From assembly GCA_937949615.1 (NCBI GenBank), contig CALEDQ010000016.1:92681-156680 (forward strand): DNA of 64,000 nucleotides, written 5' to 3'. Under the pieces are notes generated by a model, which was not told the DNA's origin, ran no database searches, and saw nothing but the letters and a program-made list of their open reading frames with translations. This DNA is from an uncultured bacterium. Its GTDB lineage: Bacteria; Muiribacteriota; Ozemobacteria; Ozemobacterales; Ozemobacteraceae. A program made the translations under genes and the position numbers. This document shows, one piece after another, positions 1 through 9,110 of the stretch (the stretch's first letter is position 1; each line of letters starts with the position of its first letter).

Positions 1-976
1 CATGGCTCATCACATCGATGAAAGCACGGTTGATCATGTCCATTTCCTGCTGCAGTTCACCGTAGGTGAATTCAGTCTGTTTGCCGCCGATCAGCGGATA
101 CTGGTTGCGCAGGTCTTCCGGGCAGTTCCAGTCGAGGGTCAGGTTGGTGAATGGGGTCTGTGTACCCCAGCGTGACGGCACGTTGAGGTTGTAGACGAAT
201 TCCTGAATGCCCTGGAAAACGTCGTCATAGGTGAGTTTGTCGTTTCTGACGAACGGAGCCAGATAGGTATCGAACGAAGAGAATGCCTGAGCGCCGGCCC
301 ATTCATTCTGCAGCGTGCCCAGGAAGTTGACCATCTGACCGAGTGCACTGGAAAAGTGCTTCGGTGCACCAGCTTCGACCTTGCCGGGGACGCCATTGAA
401 GCCTTCATTCAGCAGCGTGCGCAGCGACCAGCCGGCGCAGTAGCCTGAAAGCATATCGAGGTCATGAATATGAAAGTCGCCTTCGCGGTGTGCATCGCCG
501 ATTTCAGGGTTATAGACGTGCGACAGCCAGTAGTTGGCGGTAACCTTGCCAGCCACGTTGAGGATCAGACCACCGAGAGAGTACCCCTGGTTGGCATTGG
601 CGTTGACACGCCAGTCCTGCTGACCGAGGTATTCGTTGATCGAGCTGATGCTGTCTACGAGAGAGCGACGACCTTCGCGCATCTGCTTATGCTGTTCACG
701 ATAGACGATGTAAGAGCGGTTGGTGGTGAAATAGTTGTTGGCTATCAGCACGTGCTCTACGACATCCTGCACTTCTTCGACGTTCGGTGTACCCGACTGA
801 TGACGATGTGCCAGAATGTTGATCACCTGGCTGGCCATACGCATCGAATCAACCATACCGAATTCACCGGTGGCTCTGCCGGCTCTCTCGATAGCTGAAC
901 GGACTTTTTCCGGGTTGAATGGAACGATGTTGCCCTGGCGATTTTCGATGAACTGCAATTCGCGACCCTGCTTCAT
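1..976 (-). CDS. nrdD: Anaerobic (class III) ribonucleoside-triphosphate reductase, N-terminal part
   Basis: Glycyl-radical enzyme reducing NTPs to dNTPs without oxygen. About 325 residues are visible and the gene runs off the left edge, so the C-terminal glycyl-radical site and any NrdG activase lie outside. An N-terminal ATP-cone (about residues 8-95, with VPFNPEKVRSAIERAG) is followed by reductase-core signatures GDFHIHDLDMLSGYCAGWSL and NVPSRWGTQTPFTNLTLDW, both typical of NrdD. The ATG at 974-976 is preceded by an AGGAGT ribosome-binding site 4 bases away. It is the only gene of its operon seen here, with a long leader upstream. Family assignment is firm; regulation is unknown and I saw no clear NrdR box pair. 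Confidence 0.93.
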   Translation of the reverse strand, partial: MKQGRELQFIENRQGNIVPFNPEKVRSAIERAGRATGEFGMVDSMRMASQVINILAHRHQSGTPNVEEVQDVVEHVLIANNYFTTNRSYIVYREQHKQMREGRRSLVDSISSINEYLGQQDWRVNANANQGYSLGGLILNVAGKVTANYWLSHVYNPEIGDAHREGDFHIHDLDMLSGYCAGWSLRTLLNEGFNGVPGKVEAGAPKHFSSALGQMVNFLGTLQNEWAGAQAFSSFDTYLAPFVRNDKLTYDDVFQGIQEFVYNLNVPSRWGTQTPFTNLTLDWNCPEDLRNQYPLIGGKQTEFTYGELQQEMDMINRAFIDVMSH

Positions 977-1142
977 GGTTACTCCTGAAAGATATTATTG
1001 CGTGGCCTTTAGAAAAATCTGTGCGACCTCAGACCCATTTTAACTGTACACGAAGCAATGTATGACAGAATGGTGTGAAATGCCCAAAATAGGGAGTTTG
1101 AGGGGGAAGTTTTATTTAAAAGTCGACGCTTTCGAGGGTCAA

Positions 1143-1172
1143 ATTAAACCATATTTTAGAGACCAAAGTCAA
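1143..1172 (-). promoter_or_regulatory. Candidate sigma70-type promoter for nrdD
   Basis: Read on the minus strand: TTGACT (-35, 1167-1172), 18-bp spacer, TTTAAT (-10, 1143-1148). Each hexamer matches the consensus at five of six positions. Transcription would start near 1136. Confidence 0.45.
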
Positions 1173-1370
1173 AAGGTTTTTAGAAAAAATTTTACCTCAA
1201 CAATGATGCGAATCTCAGCCAATAATGCCGCTGAGAGAATGGTCAGAAGAGGTTTGCACCCTACCCCTCAACCCAAAAGATGCACCAGACTATTCTTGAC
1301 GGATTTTGTGAAAAAATGAACCTGCCGCCTGTTCAAAAACTGAACAGCGAAAACGGCAAAATAAAACACT

Positions 1371-1407
1371 AAAAATAAAATCACCCACCCCGTATGAGGT
1401 GGGTGAT
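1371..1407 (-). terminator. Intrinsic terminator after the polynucleotide kinase gene
   Basis: A 10-bp perfect stem (1380-1389 with 1398-1407, ATCACCCACC/GGTGGGTGAT) with an 8-base loop. On the minus strand it is followed by TTTTATTTTT. It lies 18 bp beyond the kinase stop codon and separates that operon from nrdD. Confidence 0.85.
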
Positions 1408-1424
1408 AATAGATTAACAGTGAA

Positions 1425-2678
1425 TCAGAACGAACCTGGCTCGATAAAACCAGCTTCATTTCCGGTCTCGGTGATCTTCAGCGAACCGAACTGAATACCT
1501 TTGACCCTGCCGAGATCGCCGCGGTAATTCGTGCGAATCCTGAAGTTGTCACGCAGGAAGTCGATTTCTTCGAGGCGGCCAATGCCAAGCATATTCTGGT
1601 TGGCATCGAGCAGAGCGATCATCAGGCCCTTTTCCTGGCCGGCGATGAAAATGCGCTGCATCCCGAGATCTTTGGGCCAGCTTTTCATCATTTCGGGTAA
1701 TAGTGGCCCGGAGGTAAAGATCAGAGTGCCTTCCCAGCCTGAGAGTCTTTCGGCGTAAAGGGTACCCTCGAGATCGATTTTTGTACCGGTGAGAAAGTAG
1801 CAGCGATCGGTGAAAACCTGTTTGAACGGAACTTCAAACACCTTCGAACCGGCAAAATATCTGCGGCTGACGAGTTCGCGCAGTTCCTTGCGGTCCATCT
1901 GGCTGGTCGACGTGGCTTTCTTCGAAACCGGCAGCCGCACAATTTTATCGGCCGGCAGATGGCGAACCAGGTGCTCGAGCTCAGTGCCTCTCTGCATCAA
2001 TACAACCTTGTCAGGCTGTACGATGTCGAGTTTGGCTTTTTTGATGGCACGACCACCATCACCCTGTACCCAGCCGGTGGTGTCGATGATAAGAGCGTCA
2101 GCATCTTTTTCAGCCTTGTGCAGCATATCGACGAGACCGGTCAGCGCCGGTACAAAATGCAGGCCCGGTGAATGGGCGCCGAGCAGATACATGTAAGTCG
2201 GGTCGATTTCGGTAAGAAATATCGCCGGCTTCTTGAGAACCAGCATGCCGAAGGTGCCGGGGCAGCCAATGTCTGACTGACCGGTGTCACAGTCGAGAAT
2301 CGCGGTTTTGCCGACTTTTTCGAGCAGGCGGTTGGCCAGATAGGTGCTGAAAAAGGTTTTGCCGGTGTCGACTTCGCCGAGCACCAGAACCTTATAGAGA
2401 GAACCCTTGACCTTTTCGCCGGCGATACGGTCGGCGAGTTGATCCCACTCGGCCGGTATCGAGCTGGCTTCCATTTTAGAAACGGCTTCAGGCTGAGCGT
2501 CTATTTCGCAGACACTGTCTTCGATGCCGAGCAGCGGTATTTTCTTGCCGACCGGAACCTCGATCTTTTCGCCAACGCCGACTTTCGCGGCGATGACTTC
2601 GATGCTGCCACCGGAAACGCTAACGTTTGCAGGGCCATTCAGCAGATAGAATTCATTTTTTTTGATGTTAAGCTGCAT
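1425..2678 (-). CDS. Clp1/Grc3-like polynucleotide 5'-hydroxyl kinase
   Basis: Predicted ATP-dependent kinase that phosphorylates 5'-OH ends of RNA or DNA. It has 417 residues: an N-terminal beta-rich region (1-70), a P-loop GEVDTGKT at 101-108, and DCDTGQSD at 129-136. The last matches the DxDxGQ signature of the Clp1/Grc3/Nol9 family, which is common in eukaryotes and archaea and sparse in bacteria. I chose the ATG at 2678 because it starts 2 bases after the upstream stop and has an AGGGG site about 10 bases before it; an earlier in-frame ATG at 2717 would overlap the upstream gene. It is the last gene of a three-gene operon with a DHH phosphoesterase and a 138-residue protein, which suggests nucleic-acid end processing. 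The substrate is unknown. Confidence 0.8.
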   Translation of the reverse strand: MQLNIKKNEFYLLNGPANVSVSGGSIEVIAAKVGVGEKIEVPVGKKIPLLGIEDSVCEIDAQPEAVSKMEASSIPAEWDQLADRIAGEKVKGSLYKVLVLGEVDTGKTFFSTYLANRLLEKVGKTAILDCDTGQSDIGCPGTFGMLVLKKPAIFLTEIDPTYMYLLGAHSPGLHFVPALTGLVDMLHKAEKDADALIIDTTGWVQGDGGRAIKKAKLDIVQPDKVVLMQRGTELEHLVRHLPADKIVRLPVSKKATSTSQMDRKELRELVSRRYFAGSKVFEVPFKQVFTDRCYFLTGTKIDLEGTLYAERLSGWEGTLIFTSGPLLPEMMKSWPKDLGMQRIFIAGQEKGLMIALLDANQNMLGIGRLEEIDFLRDNFRIRTNYRGDLGRVKGIQFGSLKITETGNEAGFIEPGSF

Positions 2679-2680
2679 GG

Positions 2681-3097
2681 TTATTTCTGCCCCTTGTCGA
2701 ATACCAGTGAAGGCCACATTTCTTTGAGAACATTGTTATTGATTACGGTGGCACGGCTGATTTCGCGCATGCCCAGGTCGAGCTCATCTTCTGAGCTCAT
2801 CAGTTTGACCGCTTTCAGTTCAATGCCTTCGCTGTCCTTGGCCGATACGGTTCCGCACAGGCAGTCATCGCCGCTTTTAATGAAAACGCGCTGACCGACT
2901 TCAAGTTCTTCGGGCTTGACATTTTTGGTTACGCCGCTGATACACATGTTGACGATTCCCGGGTAAAGCGGTACGTCTTCATAGAGTTTGACCAGCTGGG
3001 TTACCAGTTCTTTGACCAGCATCGGGTCTTTTTCTTCTTCGACGATGCGCTTGAGATACTTTATCAGACCGGGAAAATCGGTTTCTTTAAATGACAT
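2681..3097 (-). CDS. Conserved-looking 138-residue protein in the kinase/DHH operon
   Basis: Not recognised. The N-terminal half (1-55) is charged and helical in character. Residues 60-125 look like a small beta-barrel, with ELEVGQRVFIKSGDDCLCG and alternating hydrophobics. No signal peptide or membrane segment, so it is cytoplasmic. A GGGAGA ribosome-binding site precedes the ATG. It sits 10 bp after the DHH gene and 2 bp before the kinase, so all three are surely cotranscribed. A nucleic-acid-binding or adaptor role is only an inference from position. Confidence 0.75.
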   Translation of the reverse strand: MSFKETDFPGLIKYLKRIVEEEKDPMLVKELVTQLVKLYEDVPLYPGIVNMCISGVTKNVKPEELEVGQRVFIKSGDDCLCGTVSAKDSEGIELKAVKLMSSEDELDLGMREISRATVINNNVLKEMWPSLVFDKGQK

Positions 3098-3107
3098 CAG
3101 GTCTCCC

Positions 3108-4532
3108 TTATTTTTTTAGATATTCGAGGCCGAGCTTGTCGGCGCGGGCCTTCTGCGCGTCATCGAGTTTGCCGGTGCGGGCAATGTGGTCATGCAGCTG
3201 CATTTCGCTGAGCACTTCGGTGACTCTTGTGAGAACATCGCAGAAAGTGACCTTGTCGGTCTTGAAAGTGCATTCAGCCGCTTTCGGATGCCCGCCGCCG
3301 CTGATTTTGTCTTTATAATCGGCATAGCGCTTCTGCATTGAATCCTGCAGCTCGCCGCAGAATTTGCCGGAATGAACGCGATCGCCTGAACCACGCACCG
3401 ATACATGTGTGTAGTCATTGCTGACCGAGCTGACCATTATGATCTGAGCAAGCTTGTCGCCAGCCTTCTGTTTGAGTTCGAACAGTTTGATCGAACCGAT
3501 CATTGGCAGCAGCGGTACTTTCGGACCGACGAACAGATAGATCGAAGTTTCGTCGAGCTTGAGAATGCGGGCCGATGAGTCGAGAATGCGGTTGGCGCTT
3601 TCCCAGTCCTGCAGGAAGTAGGCGAAAATCTTTTTGAGATTGCCCTGCTGTGGCTGCGGCAGAAGATTGACGAAATCGTCGAGCGATTTGATTTTCTTGA
3701 CTTCGTTCATTTTGTCGGCAATGGCTTCAAGAGCGGTGGCGATGCATTCGGCATGATTGACGTTCTTGAGCGCCGGCTCGCGATCGTTATAGAAATACGA
3801 GAATCCGCCGCCGCCAGTGGCATGCACATATTCGGTCACGCGTGACAGCAGGCAGGTGTGGTCGCGCTGTTCGGCGTCGAACATCGTCGGGCGTTCTTTT
3901 ACCAGAGTCAGCAGATTCTTGAAATTCTTGCCGTATTCGACGAAGAAAGGCTTGGCAAAGTCAGCGAGAATGCCTTTGACCGGTTCAATTGCCCAGTCAC
4001 CCTTGAGCCCCATCATGCACAAAAAATCGTCGAAATCTTCGCGCACGCCGGCGAGAGTAGCGATGCCGTGGGCGAGAATCGAGGTCGAGCACCAGGTATA
4101 GGCCGGCAGACTCGGGTTGAAATAGGTGCACTTTTCGGGAGCTACCGGTGTCGGGTGATGGTCGACGATGTAGACCGGCAGTTTTTCGGCGAAATTGTTA
4201 TAGGGAGCCAGAGTGCCCTTGTCGAGCAGAAAGATCGCTTTGGCGCCGCTGGTTTCTTTCATCGCCGCTTCGAGCTGATCTGGCTGCAGCAGAAAGCCTT
4301 CGGGCAGCTTAAGATTTACTTTCCAGCCTTTTTTCTGCAATACTCGTTTAAAAATCAGGCCGCTGGTGATGCCATCCGGATCGTCGTGGCTGAAAACAAG
4401 TGCTGTGCCAGGTTTTTCGATTTCCTGCAGAATCTTCTGCAGGCCTGGGTTATTGGCCTTGAGGTTTTCCCACTGTGATTTGTGACCCTCGATATCCTTG
4501 AATTCTGTCTGCAAAATGACCGCTTCTTCCAT
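3108..4532 (-). CDS. DHH/DHHA1-family phosphoesterase (RecJ/NrnA-like)
   Basis: A metal-dependent phosphodiesterase of 474 residues. The DHH domain shows FSHDDPDGITSG (metal motif I, DPDG at 51-54), FLLDKG near 103 and VDHHPTP with DHH at 124-126. The C-terminal DHHA1 domain has the GGGHPKAAE signature near residue 415, which usually binds the nucleic-acid or nucleotide substrate. The family includes RecJ 5'-3' exonucleases, nanoRNases and c-di-AMP phosphodiesterases. The length and lack of an OB extension do not decide between them. AAGGATG precedes the ATG. It heads the operon with the Clp1-like kinase, which favours a role on nucleic-acid ends. Confidence 0.87.
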   Translation of the reverse strand: MEEAVILQTEFKDIEGHKSQWENLKANNPGLQKILQEIEKPGTALVFSHDDPDGITSGLIFKRVLQKKGWKVNLKLPEGFLLQPDQLEAAMKETSGAKAIFLLDKGTLAPYNNFAEKLPVYIVDHHPTPVAPEKCTYFNPSLPAYTWCSTSILAHGIATLAGVREDFDDFLCMMGLKGDWAIEPVKGILADFAKPFFVEYGKNFKNLLTLVKERPTMFDAEQRDHTCLLSRVTEYVHATGGGGFSYFYNDREPALKNVNHAECIATALEAIADKMNEVKKIKSLDDFVNLLPQPQQGNLKKIFAYFLQDWESANRILDSSARILKLDETSIYLFVGPKVPLLPMIGSIKLFELKQKAGDKLAQIIMVSSVSNDYTHVSVRGSGDRVHSGKFCGELQDSMQKRYADYKDKISGGGHPKAAECTFKTDKVTFCDVLTRVTEVLSEMQLHDHIARTGKLDDAQKARADKLGLEYLKK

Positions 4533-4579
4533 AATACATCCTTTCGGTTATTTTAATTACCCGAAAAGTATAGTTTGGA

Positions 4580-5536
4580 TTAAAGCCTCTGGTCAACTAC
4601 AAATCTGTAATCTCCAGGATCTTTTCCGCCAATGAAAAGACGGATATTACCGTGGCGATCAGTGCGGTAGAGCTTGGTTCCGACCCTTTCATGATGGGAA
4701 AGGGCGCGCGGTGACGGGTGCCTGAACGCATTGTTGCGGCCAACGCTGATGATTCCTGCCTCAGCTTTGACCAGCTGCAGGAATGGCATATAGTCACTGG
4801 TGTCGGCGCCATGATGTGGCACCTTGAGAACCTGACTGCGAATGCCGTCGCCGTATTTCATGATCTCGCGCTCGGCATCCTCTTCGATATCGCCGGCGAG
4901 CAGAGTCTGAACCTTGCCGTAACGCAGCAGCAGCGCGATCGACATATTGTTGACTTCAGAATATTCTTTCGAACTGACCGGCTTCTCCGGGTTGAGTACC
5001 TGCACAAACAACTCGTTGCCCCATTCGAGCACATCACCGGCTTTGATGCTGATACGCTGAATCCGGTCTTTTTTACAGATTTCGTCATAGGTTTGCCAGG
5101 CTTCGGTATTAAAAGTCGACGGTGTTTCATAGATTTTGTCGACCTCGAACAGTCTGAGAACCGGAATAACGCCACCAAGATGGTCATTGTGCCAGTGCGT
5201 AATCACCAGACCATCGAGCCGCGAAATTTTCTGGTTGCGCAGGTAATTCTGAATCAGTTCGCGGCCTTCGCGCCGGGCGTCGGCCACCGGCACATTTACC
5301 CCGCCATCGATGAGAAAAACCTTGCCTTTCGGGGTGCGCATCAGAACCGCGTCGCCCTGCCCGACGTTGACGAAGTCGATACGCAGTTCAGGGTTGAGAC
5401 TGACGCTGACGAGACCGCCGTGATCCGGGCTCAAGACCAGTGCCCAGACAAAAATTACGATAATCAGCAGCATGAAGAAAACGAAATTGGTTTTCTTCGA
5501 CTGAAACGATTTCTGTTCATAACCGTATTTACTCAT
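4580..5536 (-). CDS. Membrane-anchored metallo-beta-lactamase-fold protein, ComEC C-terminal-like
   Basis: 318 residues: one N-terminal membrane helix (about 18-36), then an MBL hydrolase domain facing outwards. The domain opens with DFVNVGQGDAVLMRTPKG and IDGG, has an intact metal motif THWHNDH at 113-119 (H114, H116, D118, H119), and later VPHHGADTSDY and a FRHPSP segment typical of the ComEC/Rec2 C-terminal nuclease-like domain. The ATG lies 4 bases after the stop of the ComEA-like gene, so they are one operon. The neighbouring ComEC has lost these ligands in its own MBL domain, so this protein may supply the missing activity, probably degrading one strand or processing DNA during uptake. 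That last step is inference. Confidence 0.85.
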   Translation of the reverse strand: MSKYGYEQKSFQSKKTNFVFFMLLIIVIFVWALVLSPDHGGLVSVSLNPELRIDFVNVGQGDAVLMRTPKGKVFLIDGGVNVPVADARREGRELIQNYLRNQKISRLDGLVITHWHNDHLGGVIPVLRLFEVDKIYETPSTFNTEAWQTYDEICKKDRIQRISIKAGDVLEWGNELFVQVLNPEKPVSSKEYSEVNNMSIALLLRYGKVQTLLAGDIEEDAEREIMKYGDGIRSQVLKVPHHGADTSDYMPFLQLVKAEAGIISVGRNNAFRHPSPRALSHHERVGTKLYRTDRHGNIRLFIGGKDPGDYRFVVDQRL

Positions 5537-5540
5537 GCCG

Positions 5541-6158
5541 CTATTTCACCTCGACGAGGTTGATAAACTGTTTCAGAGCCTTTTCTGTGACGCCTGGCAC
5601 CTCTTTCAGATCGTCGAGCGAAAAGAAGCCGCCGTTGCGATTGCGAAATTCGATGATTTTTTCTGCCATCTTCTTGCTGACGCCTGGCAGAGCGTTGAGC
5701 TCCTCTTCACTGGCAAAATTCAGATTCAGCTTGTCGCCCCAGGCGGCATTCCCAGAATGCCCGCCAATGGCGGTCGCATAATTTTCAAGTAGGCGCAGGC
5801 GGCGCTTGGTCATGCCCTGAACGTTGAGCAGTTCGTTCATGTCCTTGATTTCGCCCTTTTCTTTGATATAGTCATGAACCCGCTTCGCGAGTGTCGGCGT
5901 CATCTCCGGCAGTGCCCTGATGCTCTTGAGGTCAGTGCGGTTCAGGTTGAGCTTGCCGGCATTCTCTGTCTCGTTAACCGCTGAGCCTTTAACCAGAACC
6001 GTCTGATCGGTCAGCCCGGCAATGTGATCGATCTGCTTGAGCAGTTGAACATTCTGATTGCTGATCGTGGTTACCCTGACAATCAGCATCATGATGCCCA
6101 TCGCCAGCATGGTGATGAGCAGAACGAACGCCAGTTTTTCGAGTCGGGTTAAAACCAT
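5541..6158 (-). CDS. ComEA-like helix-hairpin-helix DNA-binding membrane protein
   Basis: About 205 residues: an N-terminal membrane helix (about 9-30) followed by two ComEA-type helix-hairpin-helix modules. One begins GKLNLNRTDLKSIRALPEMT; the other, at the C-terminus, begins DKLNLNFASEEELNALPGVS. In transformable bacteria ComEA binds incoming double-stranded DNA in the periplasm or at the surface. I chose the ATG at 6158 because the AAGGAA site is 8 bases away; a GTG at 6164 overlaps the comEC stop but is too close to that site. Tandem ComEA modules are less usual than one. It sits between comEC and the MBL gene. Confidence 0.82.
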   Translation of the reverse strand: MVLTRLEKLAFVLLITMLAMGIMMLIVRVTTISNQNVQLLKQIDHIAGLTDQTVLVKGSAVNETENAGKLNLNRTDLKSIRALPEMTPTLAKRVHDYIKEKGEIKDMNELLNVQGMTKRRLRLLENYATAIGGHSGNAAWGDKLNLNFASEEELNALPGVSKKMAEKIIEFRNRNGGFFSLDDLKEVPGVTEKALKQFINLVEVK

Positions 6159-6160
6159 GG

Positions 6161-9109
6161 TCACTGTTCCTTGACAAAGACGGTTGCCTGTACGCGGTTG
6201 CGGGTCTGATCGACCTGCACGGCACCGCTTTCAGAGGTCATATAGACCTTGACCGGCCATTGTTTGAATCTTTGCGGGTAACTGCGGCTGCGTGAAGTAA
6301 TCGTCGAGGCGAGATGGTAGTTTTCCATCAGCCATGACGACGGAAACCGGTAACTGACAGCGACGCCCTCGGGGTTCTGAGCCTTGACGAATTTTTCAAA
6401 AGCTTCGATCGGCGACGGCAGGTCGGCGACAAAAATGAAGTCGGGCTTGAAATTGACAATCTCTTCAAGCTTGTAGGCATTGCCTGGTAGAAACAGGTAG
6501 TTGCGCTCTTTGTGCGAAATCTTGAGAATCAGGCCATCATAATATTGCTGGAAACTGCCATCGGCCGCCCCGGTCTGCGGTGCCAGCACTTCGATCTCGC
6601 CTGCCGCGTCAAGTATCTTGTCGCCGGCCTTAACTCTCTGAACCGGAATCTTGTAACGATAGACGTCTTCGATCAGCTGATTGTATGAATCGAAAGCGAG
6701 TTCCCAGAAGTAGGATGGCGGAACTCCGGCATTCATACCGCTTTTCAGGCGCTTTTCGAATTTAAGGTCGCCGAGCAGAAAAGTATGGGCAAAGTCTTCG
6801 AAGCTGACGCGCCGGCCATCTTCAGGCAGCGGAAACGGCACGTAGATCTTGTTGACCCGGTAATTGGCCATTATCGAGTGCAGCCCCGAAATTCTTTCGG
6901 GCAGAGCCGAGCTGAGAATTACCGCATTGACTTCGCGAGCCTGCTTGCCCGAAAGAGCAGGCTGCACGACCCTTTCGCCGCGGTCTGAACCGGCCAGTGG
7001 ATCATTGAGGCCGGCATCGACGAGCGCAACGCGGCCATCGGCTTCGAGCAGCAGTGATGAGCCATAACCGACGTCAAGCATGGTCAGGCGCATTTCTGGT
7101 GTTCTCTCGATACCGCTCAGCATAAAAACACCACTGCCGACCAGGCCGACCATGATGAAAATACCGAGCGCCGCCAGCGAATTGCGGTATTCGTCGTCTT
7201 CCCAGAGGTCGGAGACGGCGGCAGTGATTGCCAGCAACCAGGTTTTGATGTCACTGTAAAAATAGGCAAGATGCAGAATCAGGTAATAGAGCACCAGAGA
7301 ACCGAAACCTGGTTGTGAAACTCTTGGGAACGGGATCAGAATCGCAAAAAATGACGCCATACCCAGGAAAAATTTTACCCCCAGCCAGTTGGCGGCATTG
7401 AGAACCAGGGCCAGCGGCATGCCGACCACCGGCACGAAAGCCCCGATCAGGCCGGCCACCAGCCCGAGCTGCACGATGACCCCGATCAGCGGAATCGCAA
7501 TCAGGTTGGCAATCGGCGAAGCCAGCGAAAACTGCCCGAAATAATAGGCTGAAAGCGGCCCCATCATCGCGACCAGAATGGCAACCTGCGCTGAGAGAAA
7601 AGACTGAAGCCAGCCCGGCAGCATTTCGAAAGCGAAACTCTGAAAGGTCGAGCGGTCAGACAATCGGCTTGCCAGTGACAGGGTCACGAAAAAATACAGC
7701 CCGGTAAGCGGAAAGAAATACGGGTGCAGCACCAGTGACTTGACGGCAATTACGGCGAGATAGAAAAAGAAGGTGGCGGCGCTGGCAACCAGCAGGCCCG
7801 GACCGCGCAGCATGCGTTTGAGAATTCCCTGTGAGGGTTCTGAAAACATTGCGAGCGCGTAGATTGCCATTACCGAAAGGGTGAAGCTCGGTTCGGTCAG
7901 CTGCAGCGGACTCATAAACAAAATGAAGACGCAGGCGACCGAAAGAGAAAACAGTACCGACATCTTGAAGCCGAGGTTGACCAGATAGGCCCGCGCCAGA
8001 ATGAAAAGGCTGTTCATCAGGGCGGCGCGCACCGCCGAACTTGGCCAGCCAACAATCAGTGCAAAAGTGAACAGTGAAAAAACGATGATCGGCGCAAATA
8101 TACGCAATGGCACTCTGAACATTGCGAAAATACCGTAGAGCAGACCGGCAATAATGGTGACGTGCAGTCCCGAGACGGCAAGAACGTGCGAAACGCCGGT
8201 CATTCTGAATTCCTGACCGATTTTGGCCGGCAGCCCGCCTTTCAGACCGAGAAGAACCCCGCCGAGAAAGCTCGATTCGGGGTAAGGCATCGTCTGCCGG
8301 ATGACCTTCAGGATCTCGGTCTTGACGTGCAGTGCGAATCGGTACCAGATCGAACCGCCTTCAACCTCTTCGACAACCCGCAAAGATGCTTTACGCGGCA
8401 CAATTCTGATCGTGCGAAAAATACCGCGGTTGCGCAGATGTGCTTTGTAATCGAGCGAACCGGGATTGCGCCGCTCAGAAGCTTCTGAAAGCTGACCATC
8501 GATTTCGATTACCTGATTGAATCTGACTTCTCTGAAAGCCTCGGTGTCTTCAAAAACCTGGGCAAGAATCAGGCCGCCGGTAACCGGCTCGGCTTCAGAC
8601 TCGTCGACAACCGTTTCATATTCGGGTTTCTTTTTTCGTCCCCTGCCCTCTTCGCTTCCGCCGCCGACCCTGACGCGCTTTCGATCGACGCGGCGCATCG
8701 TTTCGGGCTGCACAAGAACTTCAAGGTGATCGCTTTTTAACACCGGTTCTTCAAGAATGCGGCCTCTGATGCGCCAGTTGGTGCTTTCATCATGTTTTTC
8801 GCAGATTGTCTGCAGGTGACCGCGATAGTCATGCCGCAGTTCTGAAATATAGCGGAAGGCCCCGAAAGATCCGGCGGTCAGCAACATAAACACAAGCGTC
8901 AGAACCGGTAACGTTTCTTCGTCTTCTCGGATGGCGGCAAAATTGCCGGCAAGAAGATTCGAGCTGTGTCGGTACCAGAACGGAATCGCCGCACAGAGAC
9001 CGAACACACCGGTGAGCAGCAGAAACAGACCGCTGGCTGTGGCGCCGCTCAGAACCGAAAACGCCATACCGGAAATGAAGGCCAGGGCAAGAAGAATGAA
9101 GGTCAGCAC
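6161..9109 (-). CDS. comEC: ComEC/Rec2-type DNA-uptake channel with degenerate MBL domain
   Basis: A polytopic inner-membrane protein of 982 residues that would carry single-stranded DNA into the cytoplasm. An N-terminal membrane and OB-like region comes first. The competence domain follows, with the hallmark GVSHVLAVSGLHVTIIAG and many membrane helices, then a C-terminal MBL-like domain starting TMLDVGYGSSLLLEADGR. Where active homologues have THxHxDH this one has SSALPERISGLHS, so the metal ligands are gone. The N-terminal part also carries a low-complexity basic stretch (GRGRKKKPEYE). The GTG start follows AAGGGA and overlaps the small upstream gene. With the ComEA-like and MBL genes it forms a compact uptake operon. 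Confidence 0.88.
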   Translation of the reverse strand: MLTFILLALAFISGMAFSVLSGATASGLFLLLTGVFGLCAAIPFWYRHSSNLLAGNFAAIREDEETLPVLTLVFMLLTAGSFGAFRYISELRHDYRGHLQTICEKHDESTNWRIRGRILEEPVLKSDHLEVLVQPETMRRVDRKRVRVGGGSEEGRGRKKKPEYETVVDESEAEPVTGGLILAQVFEDTEAFREVRFNQVIEIDGQLSEASERRNPGSLDYKAHLRNRGIFRTIRIVPRKASLRVVEEVEGGSIWYRFALHVKTEILKVIRQTMPYPESSFLGGVLLGLKGGLPAKIGQEFRMTGVSHVLAVSGLHVTIIAGLLYGIFAMFRVPLRIFAPIIVFSLFTFALIVGWPSSAVRAALMNSLFILARAYLVNLGFKMSVLFSLSVACVFILFMSPLQLTEPSFTLSVMAIYALAMFSEPSQGILKRMLRGPGLLVASAATFFFYLAVIAVKSLVLHPYFFPLTGLYFFVTLSLASRLSDRSTFQSFAFEMLPGWLQSFLSAQVAILVAMMGPLSAYYFGQFSLASPIANLIAIPLIGVIVQLGLVAGLIGAFVPVVGMPLALVLNAANWLGVKFFLGMASFFAILIPFPRVSQPGFGSLVLYYLILHLAYFYSDIKTWLLAITAAVSDLWEDDEYRNSLAALGIFIMVGLVGSGVFMLSGIERTPEMRLTMLDVGYGSSLLLEADGRVALVDAGLNDPLAGSDRGERVVQPALSGKQAREVNAVILSSALPERISGLHSIMANYRVNKIYVPFPLPEDGRRVSFEDFAHTFLLGDLKFEKRLKSGMNAGVPPSYFWELAFDSYNQLIEDVYRYKIPVQRVKAGDKILDAAGEIEVLAPQTGAADGSFQQYYDGLILKISHKERNYLFLPGNAYKLEEIVNFKPDFIFVADLPSPIEAFEKFVKAQNPEGVAVSYRFPSSWLMENYHLASTITSRSRSYPQRFKQWPVKVYMTSESGAVQVDQTRNRVQATVFVKEQ

Positions 9110-9110
9110 A

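Larger units (their letters stand above)
977..1424. other. 448-bp AT-rich gap holding the nrdD leader
   Basis: No convincing gene. An 85-codon plus-strand reading frame at 1062-1319 has no ribosome-binding site and no recognisable motif. The gap contains the upstream kinase terminator, a candidate minus-strand promoter for nrdD, and a 7-bp perfect inverted repeat CTGTTCA/TGAACAG at 1329-1347 with a 5-base loop, which could be an operator or a small hairpin. If the promoter call is right, the nrdD leader is about 160 nt. Confidence 0.5.

Noticed and set aside
1062..1319. 85-codon plus-strand open frame in the nrdD leader gap
   Set aside because: No ribosome-binding site, no motif and unlike the coding composition of the neighbours; the candidate nrdD promoter lies across it on the other strand.
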